Assembly: GCF_014202345.1 (NCBI RefSeq)
Contig: NZ_JACHGO010000005.1
Coordinates: 186,001-250,000 of the forward strand
Direction of reading: 5' to 3'
Origin: Desulfovibrio intestinalis
GTDB lineage: Bacteria > Desulfobacterota > Desulfovibrionia > Desulfovibrionales > Desulfovibrionaceae
Length of the DNA: 64,000 nt
A program made the translations under genes and the position numbers. Numbering within the stretch: the stretch's first letter is position 1; each line of letters opens with the position of its first letter. The notes under the pieces were generated by a model, which was given only the letters and a program-made list of their open reading frames with translations, was not told where the DNA came from and searched no databases. This document shows, piece by piece, positions 8,549 to 17,646 of this stretch.

Positions 8549-9742
8549 TTAATGATCGCATTTAGACAGGAGCAGGGTGATATCCATATCTTCAGCTTCA
8601 TTGCCTGACAGAGATCGCTCAATCTCAAGCCCTGGTTGCTTGCTCAAATCCAGGGCGCAGGGCTTCACGGGTCTTCCTGCCGGGTCAAAGGCAACCATAA
8701 TGCAAGGCTGAGCGGGGAAGCTGGGGTTTGAGCGGCAAACAATACCACGTTCGCCGCTGGAAAGCTGCACGGGGGTACCGACAGGATAAATTCCCATCAT
8801 CTTTATGAACCGCTCAACATAGCCGGGCGCCCAGGCTTGACCGCGCATTTTGTACATAACAGCCAGTGCCACATTTGCGGGCATTGGCGTTTTGTACACT
8901 CTTTTAGCTGAAAGAGCGTCATAATTGTCGCTCACTGAAAGAATACGGCCATAAATTCCAATTTTCTTTCCGGCCAAACGGTATGGATAGCCTGTGCCAT
9001 TGTGCTTTTCATGATGTTGCACAACGCCCTGCAAAACCTCCGGATGCATGTTTTCCACTTTTTTGAGCTGATTGTAGCCAAGCAGCACATGGGATTGCAT
9101 GATTTCCTGTTCTTGGGGCGTCAGTTGCCGAGGGGCATTAAGAATTTCTTGCGGAACGAACGCCTTACCAAAATCATGAAACAAACCAGCCATGCCCACA
9201 AGATGCAACTTGTCCTCTGACAGGCCAAGGTAGTGGGCATATGCCACGGCAAAAATGGTCACATTAACCGAATGTGTGTAGGTATATTCGTCTGAACTTT
9301 TGAGTTTGGATAAAGATATGAGGGCGTCAACATTTCGATTGAGGCTGTTGACAATGGATTCAACGTAGGGCTGGGATGCTGCAACGTCTACCGCGCCACC
9401 TTGAGCTGCCTGCATCAAGCTTTTTACATGCTCAAAGGAATCGGCGTAGACTGCCCTGGCTTGCAGTATTTCTTCATCTAAAGAGACCTGAGGGCCGCGC
9501 GGTGCTGGCCAAATGGGAGAGTTTGCATCCGGGTCTTCAGCAAACTCCTCCATACGGCGAAAGCGGGCAGGGTCATGATAGGCCTCTGCGTAGCCCTGCT
9601 TGACAATATAGTCAATTTCTTCGGACGAAGTTATCAGCCCCTCTTGCATATACAGGAGAGGCGCCTTTATCCAAGAAATCCCAGGATTAACTATAAACAT
9701 TCCTGGTTTTATTTCGGTAACGGTTATTTTTACTAGCGCCAT
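8549..9742 (-). CDS. HD-GYP domain protein, likely cyclic-di-GMP phosphodiesterase
   Basis: A 397-residue soluble protein. The N-terminal ~130 residues resemble the DUF3391 domain that often precedes HD-GYP. The HD-GYP core follows with the metal-binding HD in LFHDFGK, the HHEKHNGTGYP motif, and VSDNYDALSAKR. All expected metal ligands look present (the D of DGxGYP is N), so hydrolysis of cyclic di-GMP is plausible. This contrasts with the degenerate HD-GYP protein at 31266. I chose the ATG at 9742 (MALVKITVTEIKPGMF, the usual DUF3391 start); an in-frame ATG at 9775 would add 11 residues overlapping a hairpin. It lies downstream of lysC on the same strand. Confidence 0.88.
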   Translation of the reverse strand: MALVKITVTEIKPGMFIVNPGISWIKAPLLYMQEGLITSSEEIDYIVKQGYAEAYHDPARFRRMEEFAEDPDANSPIWPAPRGPQVSLDEEILQARAVYADSFEHVKSLMQAAQGGAVDVAASQPYVESIVNSLNRNVDALISLSKLKSSDEYTYTHSVNVTIFAVAYAHYLGLSEDKLHLVGMAGLFHDFGKAFVPQEILNAPRQLTPQEQEIMQSHVLLGYNQLKKVENMHPEVLQGVVQHHEKHNGTGYPYRLAGKKIGIYGRILSVSDNYDALSAKRVYKTPMPANVALAVMYKMRGQAWAPGYVERFIKMMGIYPVGTPVQLSSGERGIVCRSNPSFPAQPCIMVAFDPAGRPVKPCALDLSKQPGLEIERSLSGNEAEDMDITLLLSKCDH

Positions 9743-9768
9743 AGACAAAAAAACCGCCTCTGATCGTC

Positions 9769-9796
9769 TGGCCACGACATGGATTTGCCGTGGCCA
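9769..9796 (-). terminator. Hairpin between lysC and the HD-GYP gene
   Basis: TGGCCACG (9769-9776) pairs perfectly with CGTGGCCA (9789-9796). Read on the minus strand it follows the lysC stop by about 28 nt, and a T7 run comes some 15 nt after the stem. It may be a partial terminator or a leader hairpin of the HD-GYP gene. Confidence 0.4.
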
Positions 9797-9823
9797 AGAC
9801 TATCAAGATGTGGAAAAAGCTGG

Positions 9824-11059
9824 CTAACCTATGTCCCAATCAAGGCCGAAAGTGTCGTGCAATATACGCACGGCCAATTCGACGTATTTTTCTTGGATCA
9901 AGATGGTAATCTTGATTTCAGAGGTGCTGATCATCAAAATATTGATGCCTTCCTGCGTAAGGGCAGCAAACGTGCGTGCAGCAACGCCAGAATGGTTGCG
10001 CATACCCACGCCGATGGCCGAGACCTTGGCCACGCTTACATCGTGCAGAACTTCAGAAGCACCCGTTTTTTCGGCCACTTCTTTCATGACTTGCAACGTC
10101 AGTTGCAAATCCTTGCGGGAAATAGTGAAGGTAATATCTGTATGACCGTCCAGACTGGTGTTCTGAACAATCATGTCTACCAGGATGCCTTTTTCAGATA
10201 AGGGGCCGAATACCGCAGCAGCCATTCCCGGCACATCGGGCAAGTCACGGATAGTTACACGGGCTTGATCTTTGTCGTAAGCAATGCCGGAAACAAGAAC
10301 GGCTTCCATGCTGGAATCCTCCTGAGTAACAAGAGTGCCGGGATCACTGCTGAATGTGGAGCGCACCCGCACGGGAACTTTGTATTTTTTTGCAAACTCC
10401 ACAGAGCGTATGTGCAGAACCTTAGCCCCCATGCTGGCCATTTCCAGCATTTCTTCGTAGGCAACACGGTCCATTTTACGCGCTGTAGAGCAGATGTTGG
10501 GGTCGGTGGTATAAACACCGTCAACATCTGTGTAAATTTCACATTCAACTGATCCTAGCGCAGCAGCCAAAGCCACAGCCGAGGTGTCTGAGCCACCACG
10601 ACCAAGCGTTGTGATGCGTCCGTCCTCAGTACAGCCCTGAAAACCTGCAACTACAAGTACATCGTAGTCTTCAAGGAATCCATGCAAGGCTTTGCTGTTG
10701 ATGGACAGAATACGCGCGCGGCCAAAATCATTGTCTGTGGTAATAGGGATTTGCCATCCCAACAAGGAACGGGCGCGAATGCCTGCGTCCCTAAGCAGCA
10801 TGGTGAACAAGCTGATTGAAACCTGTTCGCCTGTTGCCACCAGAGCGTCACATTCGGCCTTGTCTGGCGTGCTTGACCATTCGTCAGCCAGAGCTAAAAG
10901 ATTGTTGGTTTCGCCAGACCTGGCAGACAGTACCGCTATAACCTTATTGCCTTGAGCAAGGCCGTGCAGAACTTTTTCCCGCACCTGCTTCATGCACTCA
11001 AGTCTGGCTACTGAAGTACCGCCGAACTTTTGCACCAAAATTTTCATGCCTGTATCCAT
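9824..11059 (-). CDS. lysC: Aspartate kinase
   Basis: A 411-residue monofunctional aspartokinase, which phosphorylates L-aspartate at the first step of the lysine/threonine/methionine/diaminopimelate pathway. The kinase domain carries KFGGTSVA, VSARSGETNNLL-type substrate residues and GRGGSDTSAVALA. The C-terminus has two ACT domains (start near SGIAYDKDQARVTIRD), expected to bind lysine and/or threonine as feedback inhibitors. AAGGA precedes the ATG at 11059; MKILVQKFGGTS at 11047 is the alternative. It lies 30 nt after tsaE and is the last core gene of the acpS-nnr-tsaE-lysC cluster. It works in the same pathway as dapF and dapL elsewhere in this window. Confidence 0.95.
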   Translation of the reverse strand: MDTGMKILVQKFGGTSVARLECMKQVREKVLHGLAQGNKVIAVLSARSGETNNLLALADEWSSTPDKAECDALVATGEQVSISLFTMLLRDAGIRARSLLGWQIPITTDNDFGRARILSINSKALHGFLEDYDVLVVAGFQGCTEDGRITTLGRGGSDTSAVALAAALGSVECEIYTDVDGVYTTDPNICSTARKMDRVAYEEMLEMASMGAKVLHIRSVEFAKKYKVPVRVRSTFSSDPGTLVTQEDSSMEAVLVSGIAYDKDQARVTIRDLPDVPGMAAAVFGPLSEKGILVDMIVQNTSLDGHTDITFTISRKDLQLTLQVMKEVAEKTGASEVLHDVSVAKVSAIGVGMRNHSGVAARTFAALTQEGINILMISTSEIKITILIQEKYVELAVRILHDTFGLDWDIG

Positions 11060-11089
11060 TGCCCACTATCCTTAACAGAGTACAACAGG

Positions 11090-11605
11090 CTAGCTGTGTG
11101 GAACAGCCGGGCCCTCAGCATCGGCTTTGCGCATGGGCCATTGACCGCGCAAATGACGCAGCAAAGCTTCAGCACAAGGGCCATAGGCTTGCAGTGTCAG
11201 TAAGCGACCTTCTTCGCATGCCTTCAAGGCGATGTCCAGATATTCTTCGGGTCTATCTTGCTTTGACAGAAATGTAGACCATTCGATTATATTCAAAAAT
11301 TTAGGGTTATCAAGTGCTTCAAAAAGCTCTTCGGGTGCAGCCCCAGCGCATCGGTAGAGATCACAATGCAGAATCGGCGGCTCTGTAGGATAGTGATTGC
11401 ATAAAGTAAAAGAAGGGCTTGCCACTTCAGACTCAGATCCGCCGGGTAACGACAGGACCATATAGCGCGTCAGTGTAGTTTTGCCACTTCCCAGGTCGCC
11501 ATTCAGCAAAAGAGTTTTTACTTTCGGATGAAGGCTCAAAGTTTCTGTGAGCAATCGAGCAAAACAGTCAGTATCGTCAAGGCTTGAAAGTATTATCTGG
11601 ACCAT
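11090..11605 (-). CDS. tsaE: tRNA threonylcarbamoyladenosine biosynthesis ATPase TsaE
   Basis: A 171-residue P-loop protein of the TsaE/YjeE family. It works with TsaB and TsaD to form t6A37 in ANN-decoding tRNAs. Walker A is NGDLGSGKTTLTRYM and the downstream SPSFTLCNHYPT and HCDLYR blocks are typical. The ATG at 11605 gives the family N-terminus; the longer frame upstream is the nnr overlap. The start lies 13 nt inside the 3' end of nnr, so the two are coupled, an arrangement common in bacteria (nnr-tsaE). Confidence 0.93.
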   Translation of the reverse strand: MVQIILSSLDDTDCFARLLTETLSLHPKVKTLLLNGDLGSGKTTLTRYMVLSLPGGSESEVASPSFTLCNHYPTEPPILHCDLYRCAGAAPEELFEALDNPKFLNIIEWSTFLSKQDRPEEYLDIALKACEEGRLLTLQAYGPCAEALLRHLRGQWPMRKADAEGPAVPHS

Positions 11606-13263
11606 GAAAGAATATCTTCCTGATTTTCGCCGATTCTTTGAAGCACCCTTGGCAGGGCGTCTGCGGTTTCGGTAGAGGTATTTCCGCGTAAAGGCCATTG
11701 CTGGGCAAGGCTGCGTCCGGCAAGAGCGTGCAGTGCCACTCCCATGCCCGCAGCGAGCAGGGAAGGGTGACAGCCCCAGGTCAAATCCGAACTGCATTTT
11801 CGTACAGTTTCACCCCGCGATGCAAGCAAGCCGCCAAGGCAGCCTGCCAGAACATCTCCAGAACCGCCCACAGCCAACTGTGGGATATCATAGGGGCAAA
11901 TCAATATTGGGCTGGTCGATTGTTGCACCATTGTACCTGCCCCTTTAAGAATATTCACTCCGGGGCTACGGGTACACAAAGCTTCCAGAGCCGCCCACCT
12001 GTCAGCCTGAACTTCTTGCGCAGTTTGCCCAAGAAGCATGCCAGCCTCGCCTGGGTGCGGCGTCAAAATATCTTCTTCGCGAACCCGGGAGAATAGTTTG
12101 GGTTCGTAAGACAGCAGAGCCAGAGCATCCGCATCGAAAACTGTTGGAGGACGGTGAGGCAGTGCCAGCAAGGCACGCAGAAACTCGGCCCCGTCTTGTC
12201 CTCGCCCCATGCCAGGGCCAACGACCAAGCTGCTGCAAGACGCTATTAAAGATTTGAGCCTTGGTGAGATGCTAGACGGCCAAAGTTGCTCTGTATCCTC
12301 AAGAGCCAATGTCATAATCTCGGGCCAGCCACATTTAATGTCGGTAACAGCTGCGGCAGGCGCTGCCGCAGTTACCAGACCTGCCCCTGCACGAAGAGCA
12401 GCACGGGCGGCAAGATGAGCAGCGCCACCATAACCCGGTGCACCGCCTAAAATAAAAACATGCCCGAACGTATTCTTGAAGCTGTTTTCAGGCAGAGTCG
12501 AACGACGCGTAAGTGGCGCAAGACATTGGGCGTCCAACAGATATGCTGAGCAGGGCTCTTTGGTGCGTATTACAGCGGGTATGCCAATATCACACACGCG
12601 CACTGCCCCCGTCCACTCCTTGGCGCACGGCAGAACAATGCCCGGTTTGGCTGCGGCAAAGCTGACTGTAAGGTCTGCGCGTATCGCAGAGGGCATGGGT
12701 TTGCCCGAGCAGGCGTCCAAACCGGAGGGAATATCAAGAGCCACAACCATTCGCCCCGGCGCAAAGCTGTTCAGAGCTTCAACGAGAGCCAGAACATCAG
12801 CACGAAGGGGGCCGCTAAATCCAGTACCCAGCAAACCATCTATAATAATGTGTGGCAGACCATTCTCTGGCAGATTCCAGCCGCTTCGCTGATAACGCAG
12901 GCGATAAAATGGAACTCCCGAGGCCTTTGCAACTCTTGCATGCTGTCCACTGGCTCCTTTGAGGTGCCCCAAGGCCTTGGTATGTAAAACGAGCGGCCTT
13001 GCACCCGCGTCAAGAAGGTAGCGGGCCAGACAGGCTGCATCACCGCCGTTATTGCCGCTTCCCATAATTAACCAGACACTGTTGCCAACAATATCTGGGC
13101 ACTGCTGGCGTATAACGTCAAACGCAGCTTTGGCGGCATTTTCCATCAACAGCATCTCAGGCAGACCAAACGCTTCAGCACTTTGATCCCATGCGCGAAT
13201 TTCCTGGGGAAAGGGCAGGGGAGGCAGTTGAAACTGTGACATAAATTGGGAGGAGTCGATCAT
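11593..13263 (-). CDS. nnr: Bifunctional NAD(P)H-hydrate epimerase / ADP-dependent dehydratase
   Basis: A 556-residue two-domain repair enzyme for hydrated NADH and NADPH. The N-terminal YjeF_N epimerase domain (about residues 15-230) has GSGNNGGDAACLARYL and the VALDIPSGLDA motif. The C-terminal YjeF_C/carbohydrate-kinase-like dehydratase (about 245-545) has GGAPGYGGAAHLAARAAL, the HPGEAGMLL motif and GGSGDVLAG with the catalytic aspartate. Both active sites look intact. The ATG at 13263 overlaps the acpS stop by one base (TAATG); M8 is an alternative start. The 3' end overlaps tsaE by 13 nt. Confidence 0.94.
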   Translation of the reverse strand: MIDSSQFMSQFQLPPLPFPQEIRAWDQSAEAFGLPEMLLMENAAKAAFDVIRQQCPDIVGNSVWLIMGSGNNGGDAACLARYLLDAGARPLVLHTKALGHLKGASGQHARVAKASGVPFYRLRYQRSGWNLPENGLPHIIIDGLLGTGFSGPLRADVLALVEALNSFAPGRMVVALDIPSGLDACSGKPMPSAIRADLTVSFAAAKPGIVLPCAKEWTGAVRVCDIGIPAVIRTKEPCSAYLLDAQCLAPLTRRSTLPENSFKNTFGHVFILGGAPGYGGAAHLAARAALRAGAGLVTAAAPAAAVTDIKCGWPEIMTLALEDTEQLWPSSISPRLKSLIASCSSLVVGPGMGRGQDGAEFLRALLALPHRPPTVFDADALALLSYEPKLFSRVREEDILTPHPGEAGMLLGQTAQEVQADRWAALEALCTRSPGVNILKGAGTMVQQSTSPILICPYDIPQLAVGGSGDVLAGCLGGLLASRGETVRKCSSDLTWGCHPSLLAAGMGVALHALAGRSLAQQWPLRGNTSTETADALPRVLQRIGENQEDILSWSR

Positions 13264-13637
13264 TAAGCCTCCAAGATCACCACAGCCACAGCCGAAGCTC
13301 GGTCATGACTGATAGATACGTGGTAGCGAGTGACACCCATGCTATTGGCTTGTTGCAGAGCAGCACCGTGCAACACCAATTGCGGTTTCCCACCAGGGCC
13401 AGAAATCGCTTCAATCTGATCCGGCCCTATGCCCTGGCTAAATCCTGTTCCCAAGGCCTTGACCGCGGCTTCTTTAACAGCAAAGCGCCCGGCCACATAG
13501 TTTACAGGCTGACCGGGGATGTGCGCCAATTCTTCAGCACCAAGAATTTTTTGCATAAAACGCAGCCCAAAACGAGAAATGCATTTATCTATGCGTGCAA
13601 GGTCAACAATGTCTATCCCTAACCCGACTATCATCAT
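13263..13637 (-). CDS. acpS: Holo-[acyl-carrier-protein] synthase
   Basis: A 124-residue AcpS-type phosphopantetheinyl transferase that moves 4'-phosphopantetheine from CoA to apo-ACP. The N-terminal IVGLGIDIVDLARID carries the Mg-binding aspartate, GRFAVKEAAVKALGTGF the second conserved block with E and K, and VSISHDRASAVA closes the fold. GGTGG lies 8 nt before the ATG at 13637; a second ATG follows at 13634 and one in frame at 13655 is less likely. First gene of the cluster with nnr, tsaE and lysC. Confidence 0.94.
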   Translation of the reverse strand: MMIVGLGIDIVDLARIDKCISRFGLRFMQKILGAEELAHIPGQPVNYVAGRFAVKEAAVKALGTGFSQGIGPDQIEAISGPGGKPQLVLHGAALQQANSMGVTRYHVSISHDRASAVAVVILEA

Positions 13638-13694
13638 TATTACCACCGCGCGCAAAGGTACGCATGACGGAGAGTTTCACTCAGTAAGAGCTGG

Positions 13695-13723
13695 TTGCCC
13701 AATGAAAAAAAATATCGTATAGG
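13695..13723 (+). promoter_or_regulatory. Candidate sigma70 promoter for ugd
   Basis: TTGCCC (13695-13700), a 17-nt A-rich spacer and TATAGG (13718-13723), about 80 nt before the ugd start. Each box matches consensus at four of six positions. Confidence 0.4.
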
Positions 13724-13805
13724 CTGCCATTCGATGAACTATTTTGACCCGTTCATGGCCGTAACGTCAAGGGTGCGGCCCGCTTTGAACATTGGGAGAT
13801 TACAT

Positions 13806-15140
13806 ATGAAACTTTGCATTATCGGCACCGGCTACGTGGGCCTGGTCAGCGCCGCCTGCTTTGCAGAAATGGGCAATACAGTTACCTGCGTTGATGTGAA
13901 CCCTGCCGTTGTGGAAAAACTGAATGCTGGTTCTGTCCATATTTTTGAGCCTGGTCTTGAGCCTATGGTGCGACATAGCCGCGCCGATGGTCGACTGACT
14001 TTTACAACCAAGCTTGAAGATGGCATCGCGCAGGCCGATTGTGCATTTATTTGCGTTGGTACGCCGCCCCAGCCTGACGGCTCATGCGATTTGAGTTTTG
14101 TTCGTCAGGTCGCGAGCGAGATCGGCCAATACATGCAGAAGGACATGGTTGTGGTGGACAAGTCCACCGTGCCTGTGGGAACGGCTGATGAAGTGCGTGG
14201 CCTTATTGAAAAAGAACTGACCAAGCGTGGCGTAAACTTGCACGTTGACGTTGTTTCAAATCCTGAGTTCCTCAAAGAGGGAGACGCCATTTCCGACTTC
14301 ATGAAGCCTGACCGCGTGGTTATCGGCACGGATTCGGAAAAGGCCGCCACTGTCATGCGCGAGCTCTACGCCCCCTTTGCCCGCAACCGTGATAAAATCA
14401 TAGTTATGGGTGTGCGCAGCGCAGAGATGACCAAGTACGCCGCCAACTGCATGCTGGCTACCAAAATTTCTTTCATTAATGAAATTGCCACTATTTGCGA
14501 ACGCGTGGGTGCAGACGTGCGTGATGTGCGCACGGGTATCGGTTCTGATTCCCGCATCGGCTACCAGTTCATCTACCCTGGGGTGGGTTATGGCGGATCG
14601 TGCTTCCCCAAGGATGTAAAAGCGCTTATTCGCACTGCTGAAAATGCTGGCGTGCGGCCTGAACTGCTCAATGCGGTGGAAGCTGTAAACGCCCGGCAGA
14701 AAAAACATATGGCGAGCCGCGTTGAAGAATACTTTGCACCGCAGGGTGGTGTGGCTGGTAAAACCCTGGCCATGTGGGGCTTGGCTTTCAAGGCCAACAC
14801 CGACGACATGCGCGAAGCCGCGGCCATTACCATTATCAATGAGCTGACCTCCAAAGGAATGAAGATACGGGCATTTGACCCTGTTGCCGCTGACAATGCA
14901 CGCTCAATTTTTGCGGATAACAAGCTGGTTGAAATCGTTGAAGATCAGTATGATACCTGCCAAGGGGCTCAAGGGCTGATGGTTGTGACTGAATGGAACC
15001 AGTTCCGTAATCCCGACTTTGCACGAGTGCGCAGTCTTCTGACAGCGCCATTGCTCTTTGACGGACGAAACCTGTATTCCCCTTCCTCTATGGCTGATCA
15101 CGGTTTTGCCTATTTTTGCATTGGCAGGGCAAACGCCTAG
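13806..15140 (+). CDS. ugd: UDP-glucose 6-dehydrogenase
   Basis: A 444-residue enzyme that oxidises UDP-glucose to UDP-glucuronate with two NAD+, supplying uronic acid for surface polysaccharide. The N-terminal Rossmann motif is IGTGYVGLVSAACFAEMG, the middle domain has NPEFLKEGDAI, and the catalytic cysteine sits in YGGSCFPKDVKAL; GLAFKANTDDMREA marks the C-terminal NAD-binding part. The ATG at 13806 begins MKLCIIGTGYVG and follows GGGAG; the frame is open further upstream but without homology. It stands alone with its own promoter candidate and a strong terminator. Confidence 0.95.
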   Translation: MKLCIIGTGYVGLVSAACFAEMGNTVTCVDVNPAVVEKLNAGSVHIFEPGLEPMVRHSRADGRLTFTTKLEDGIAQADCAFICVGTPPQPDGSCDLSFVRQVASEIGQYMQKDMVVVDKSTVPVGTADEVRGLIEKELTKRGVNLHVDVVSNPEFLKEGDAISDFMKPDRVVIGTDSEKAATVMRELYAPFARNRDKIIVMGVRSAEMTKYAANCMLATKISFINEIATICERVGADVRDVRTGIGSDSRIGYQFIYPGVGYGGSCFPKDVKALIRTAENAGVRPELLNAVEAVNARQKKHMASRVEEYFAPQGGVAGKTLAMWGLAFKANTDDMREAAAITIINELTSKGMKIRAFDPVAADNARSIFADNKLVEIVEDQYDTCQGAQGLMVVTEWNQFRNPDFARVRSLLTAPLLFDGRNLYSPSSMADHGFAYFCIGRANA

Positions 15141-15180
15141 TCTGGCAAATTATGTCTACTCGGAATATAGAGTAACTGAA

Positions 15181-15210
15181 AGGGCTGAACCGTAGAGTTC
15201 AGCCCTTTTT
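15181..15210 (+). terminator. Rho-independent terminator of ugd
   Basis: AGGGCTGAAC (15181-15190), 6-nt loop, GTTCAGCCCT (15197-15206) and a T-run. Perfect 10-bp stem, 40 nt after ugd. Confidence 0.92.
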
Positions 15211-15309
15211 ATGATACTTTCCATAGGGTTCACCCTGGCCGTAGCAGACCAGCTCCCGGCCCATCCCTGTCGGATTGCACCCCAGGCATTGCTGGAGTAT
15301 ATTGGGAAC

Positions 15310-16911
15310 ATGCGCAAGACCACCATCCCCCCCACTGAAAACGGCCAGCACACAGGTGTTTTATCCAATACCGCGGGCGATCATCAAGAACAGCAACTCA
15401 AGCTGCTTTTTGAACTTGCCCAGATCATGAATACCACCACTGACCTTGCGCAGGCATTGAACAAGGCTCTTTCGCTTATGGCGGATCAGCTTCATATGAT
15501 GCGCGGCGCCATCACTCTGATTTCACCGCATACCGGAGAAATCAGAACAGAGGCCGCCTATGGGCTCAAGCCTGCGGAACTCAGGCGGGGCCGCTATGTG
15601 CGCGGTGAAGGCATCACGGGGGGAGTTATCGAAAGCGGCCGCCCCATGTACATATCCAACGTGTCTGAAGATCCATTGTTCCTCAACCGCACGAGATCAC
15701 GCGATCTGGGTAAAGAGGACATTTCCTTTATCTGTGTTCCCATTCGCCTTAACGATCAGGTAGTGGGAGCGCTTTCAGTGGACCACTTGTTGGTGGATAA
15801 CGCCACGCTTGAAGATGAAATGCGGCTTCTCACGATAGTTTCCACACTGTTGGGTCATGCAGCCCTTGAAACACAGGGGCGTATGGATGAAGACACCTCT
15901 TCGCCCCTGCGGCCAAGAGGTTTTGTGGGCAACTCTGAAGGCATGCAAAAAGTTTACGCCCAGATTGCCCAGGTTGCCCCGTCAGCCACAACAGTTTTTT
16001 TGCAGGGTGAATCCGGTACAGGTAAGGAACTGGCAGCTCGCGCCATACATACTGGCAGCTCTAGAGCAAGTAAGCCATTCATTTCACTGAACTGTGCCGC
16101 ATTACCGGAAAATCTTATTGAAAGTGAGTTATTTGGTCATGAGCGTGGCGCATTTACCGGAGCCAACGCAACACGCAAGGGACGCTTTGAACTAGCCAAC
16201 GGCGGCACGCTCTTTTTGGATGAAGTCGGCGAGCTTTCACTCATGACTCAGGCCAAACTTCTACGCGTTTTGCAAGAAAGAGCTTTTGAACGCCTGGGCG
16301 GTATGGAAACGCACTATGTTGATGTGCGTTTTATCACTGCTACCAACCGTAACCTTGAACACATGGTCAATCAGGAAAGCTTTCGGCGCGATCTTTTCTA
16401 CCGCCTCAATGTCTTTCCCATATATCTTCCGCCGCTGCGTGGCCGCCCAGAAGATATTCTTCCGCTTGCCAACCATTTCATAAAAAAATTCGCGCAGACG
16501 AATGGACGTGAAAACGTACGCCTTTCTCTGGCCGTTATGGATATGCTGCAACGCTATGCGTGGCCGGGCAACATTCGCGAACTCGAAAATGTTATGGAGA
16601 GGGCAGTCTTGCTTCTGGGCCGGGAAGGCCTTGTCCTGCCGCAGCACCTGCCCCCAGCCTTGCACGGCATTCACTGCACCAATGTGAATGGTGAAAACGT
16701 CTGCACACTAAGGCCCGGATTTTCTGGCAGCTTACAGGATCAACTGGATGAACTGGAACGAGCTTCCATTGTTGAGGCTCTTGAATTCAGCCAGGGGCAA
16801 ATGGGAAAGGCTGCCGCCAGCCTTGGTCTGACTGAAAGAATAATGGCGTTACGAATGAAAAAATATGGCATCAGTTACAAAGATTTTCGCCTCAGGCGTG
16901 AACGGATATAG
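15310..16911 (+). CDS. Sigma54-dependent activator with GAF domain (NifA-like)
   Basis: A 533-residue enhancer-binding protein. An N-terminal GAF sensor domain (about residues 25-175) has the LLFELAQIMNTTTDL start typical of NifA/FhlA relatives. The AAA+ domain (about 205-440) has Walker A GESGTGKE, the sigma54-contact loop GAFTGAN and Walker B GGTLFLDEVGEL. The C-terminal Fis-type helix-turn-helix is near GKAAASLGLTERIMALRMKKYG. It should open sigma54 promoters, and the nearest one is the excellent match at 17482 before amtB. No nif genes are visible, so the role may be general nitrogen control rather than fixation. The frame is open from 15211, but that part starts right after the ugd terminator; I prefer the ATG at 15310. 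Confidence 0.9.
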   Translation: MRKTTIPPTENGQHTGVLSNTAGDHQEQQLKLLFELAQIMNTTTDLAQALNKALSLMADQLHMMRGAITLISPHTGEIRTEAAYGLKPAELRRGRYVRGEGITGGVIESGRPMYISNVSEDPLFLNRTRSRDLGKEDISFICVPIRLNDQVVGALSVDHLLVDNATLEDEMRLLTIVSTLLGHAALETQGRMDEDTSSPLRPRGFVGNSEGMQKVYAQIAQVAPSATTVFLQGESGTGKELAARAIHTGSSRASKPFISLNCAALPENLIESELFGHERGAFTGANATRKGRFELANGGTLFLDEVGELSLMTQAKLLRVLQERAFERLGGMETHYVDVRFITATNRNLEHMVNQESFRRDLFYRLNVFPIYLPPLRGRPEDILPLANHFIKKFAQTNGRENVRLSLAVMDMLQRYAWPGNIRELENVMERAVLLLGREGLVLPQHLPPALHGIHCTNVNGENVCTLRPGFSGSLQDQLDELERASIVEALEFSQGQMGKAAASLGLTERIMALRMKKYGISYKDFRLRRERI

Positions 16912-17481
16912 ATGCCTTCTCGCGCGCTCAATGACGAGCCTTTTTCGCCGCTGTATCAACAAGTTTACGGCCTGGCCTCATTGCCGGCTATCGGTGGAAA
17001 GAGGACAGGCTTTTTCTTCTCAATCTTCACACATGCCCACAGCGACTCGAACTGCAGCTTAGCTCAATTCCAGTAGCACCCCCCGCCGCGCATCTTATTT
17101 TGCCCCCTGACAACATCTAAAAACATAAATCTACATTTCAGTAGATATTTTAAACATCCAGACGTTATCAGATATTTCGCCTGAAGCAGCCTGCTGTTTC
17201 AGGTTTTTTAGTTTTTGGAGCAGACAAAACATCTCTGGTTAAAAAGAATCTACAAAATGGTATATTTTAATAAAATAAGCATAACATACTAAATTTATTT
17301 AATTTTATAAGTTTAATCAAAAAAGTCATTTTTAATATGTTGATGGGTAAAAAATCTTTCGACTAAAATGTAATAAAATATCATTCACAAATAAATTTCT
17401 TCTTTCAGTCAAACTGGGGACATATGAAAAAATATTAAAATTTAAGCATGTTATAAAATCATCAACAGTTTTCTTCAACTT
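16912..17481. other. Intergenic region, A+T-rich in its second half
   Basis: Between the activator gene and the sigma54 promoter. The first 165 nt hold a 54-codon open frame without ribosome-binding site that I do not accept as a gene. A terminator-like hairpin lies at 17180. From about 17100 the DNA becomes markedly A+T-rich, as expected for a bendable region between an enhancer and a sigma54 promoter. No clear NifA site (TGT-N10-ACA) was found; TGTTGAT at 17338-17344 and ATCAACA at 17461 form a distant inverted pair. Confidence 0.5.
17180..17209 (+). terminator. Terminator-like hairpin downstream of the sigma54 activator gene
   Basis: CCTGAAGCAG (17180-17189) pairs with CTGTTTCAGG (17194-17203) with one unpaired base per side, followed by six T. 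It is 270 nt after the gene it would close. Confidence 0.65.
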
Positions 17482-17497
17482 TGGCACAAATAATGCC
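17482..17497 (+). promoter_or_regulatory. Sigma54 (RpoN) promoter for amtB-glnK-glnN
   Basis: TTGGCACAAATAATGC matches the RpoN consensus TGGCAC-N5-TTGC: GG at 17483-17484 (-24) and GC at 17495-17496 (-12) are separated by exactly ten bases. Transcription should begin near 17508, some 140 nt before amtB. The gene for a sigma54 activator lies directly upstream. Confidence 0.82.
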
Positions 17498-17515
17498 TGA
17501 GAGGGGTTGTACTGG

Positions 17516-17558
17516 CAACGACGCTGTGTCGTTGTAGCGGGTCTGGCGCCGACCCGCT
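17516..17558 (+). promoter_or_regulatory. Tandem hairpins in the amtB leader
   Basis: CAACGAC (17516-17522) pairs with GTCGTTG (17528-17534), and AGCGGGTC (17536-17543) pairs with GACCCGCT (17551-17558). Both are perfect and begin about 8 nt after the predicted start of the sigma54 transcript. No T-run follows. They may stabilise the mRNA 5' end or take part in control; this is inference. Between them and amtB is a 16-codon open frame at 17610-17660 that overlaps the amtB start. Confidence 0.5.
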
Positions 17559-17646
17559 GAAGAGGTTCAGTCAACACGACACACTGTTGCTTCATAAGTG
17601 GACACGCTCATGACGCAAGGTGGCCGTAAAGATCAAGGATGCCCGT

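Noticed and set aside
15310-16911. Naming the sigma54 activator nifA
   Set aside because: GAF-AAA-Fis order fits NifA, but no nif gene is in view and many such regulators do other work, so no symbol is given.
16912-17076. 54-codon open frame directly after the sigma54 activator gene
   Set aside because: No ribosome-binding site, no recognisable domain, and the region then turns into promoter DNA; better read as intergenic.
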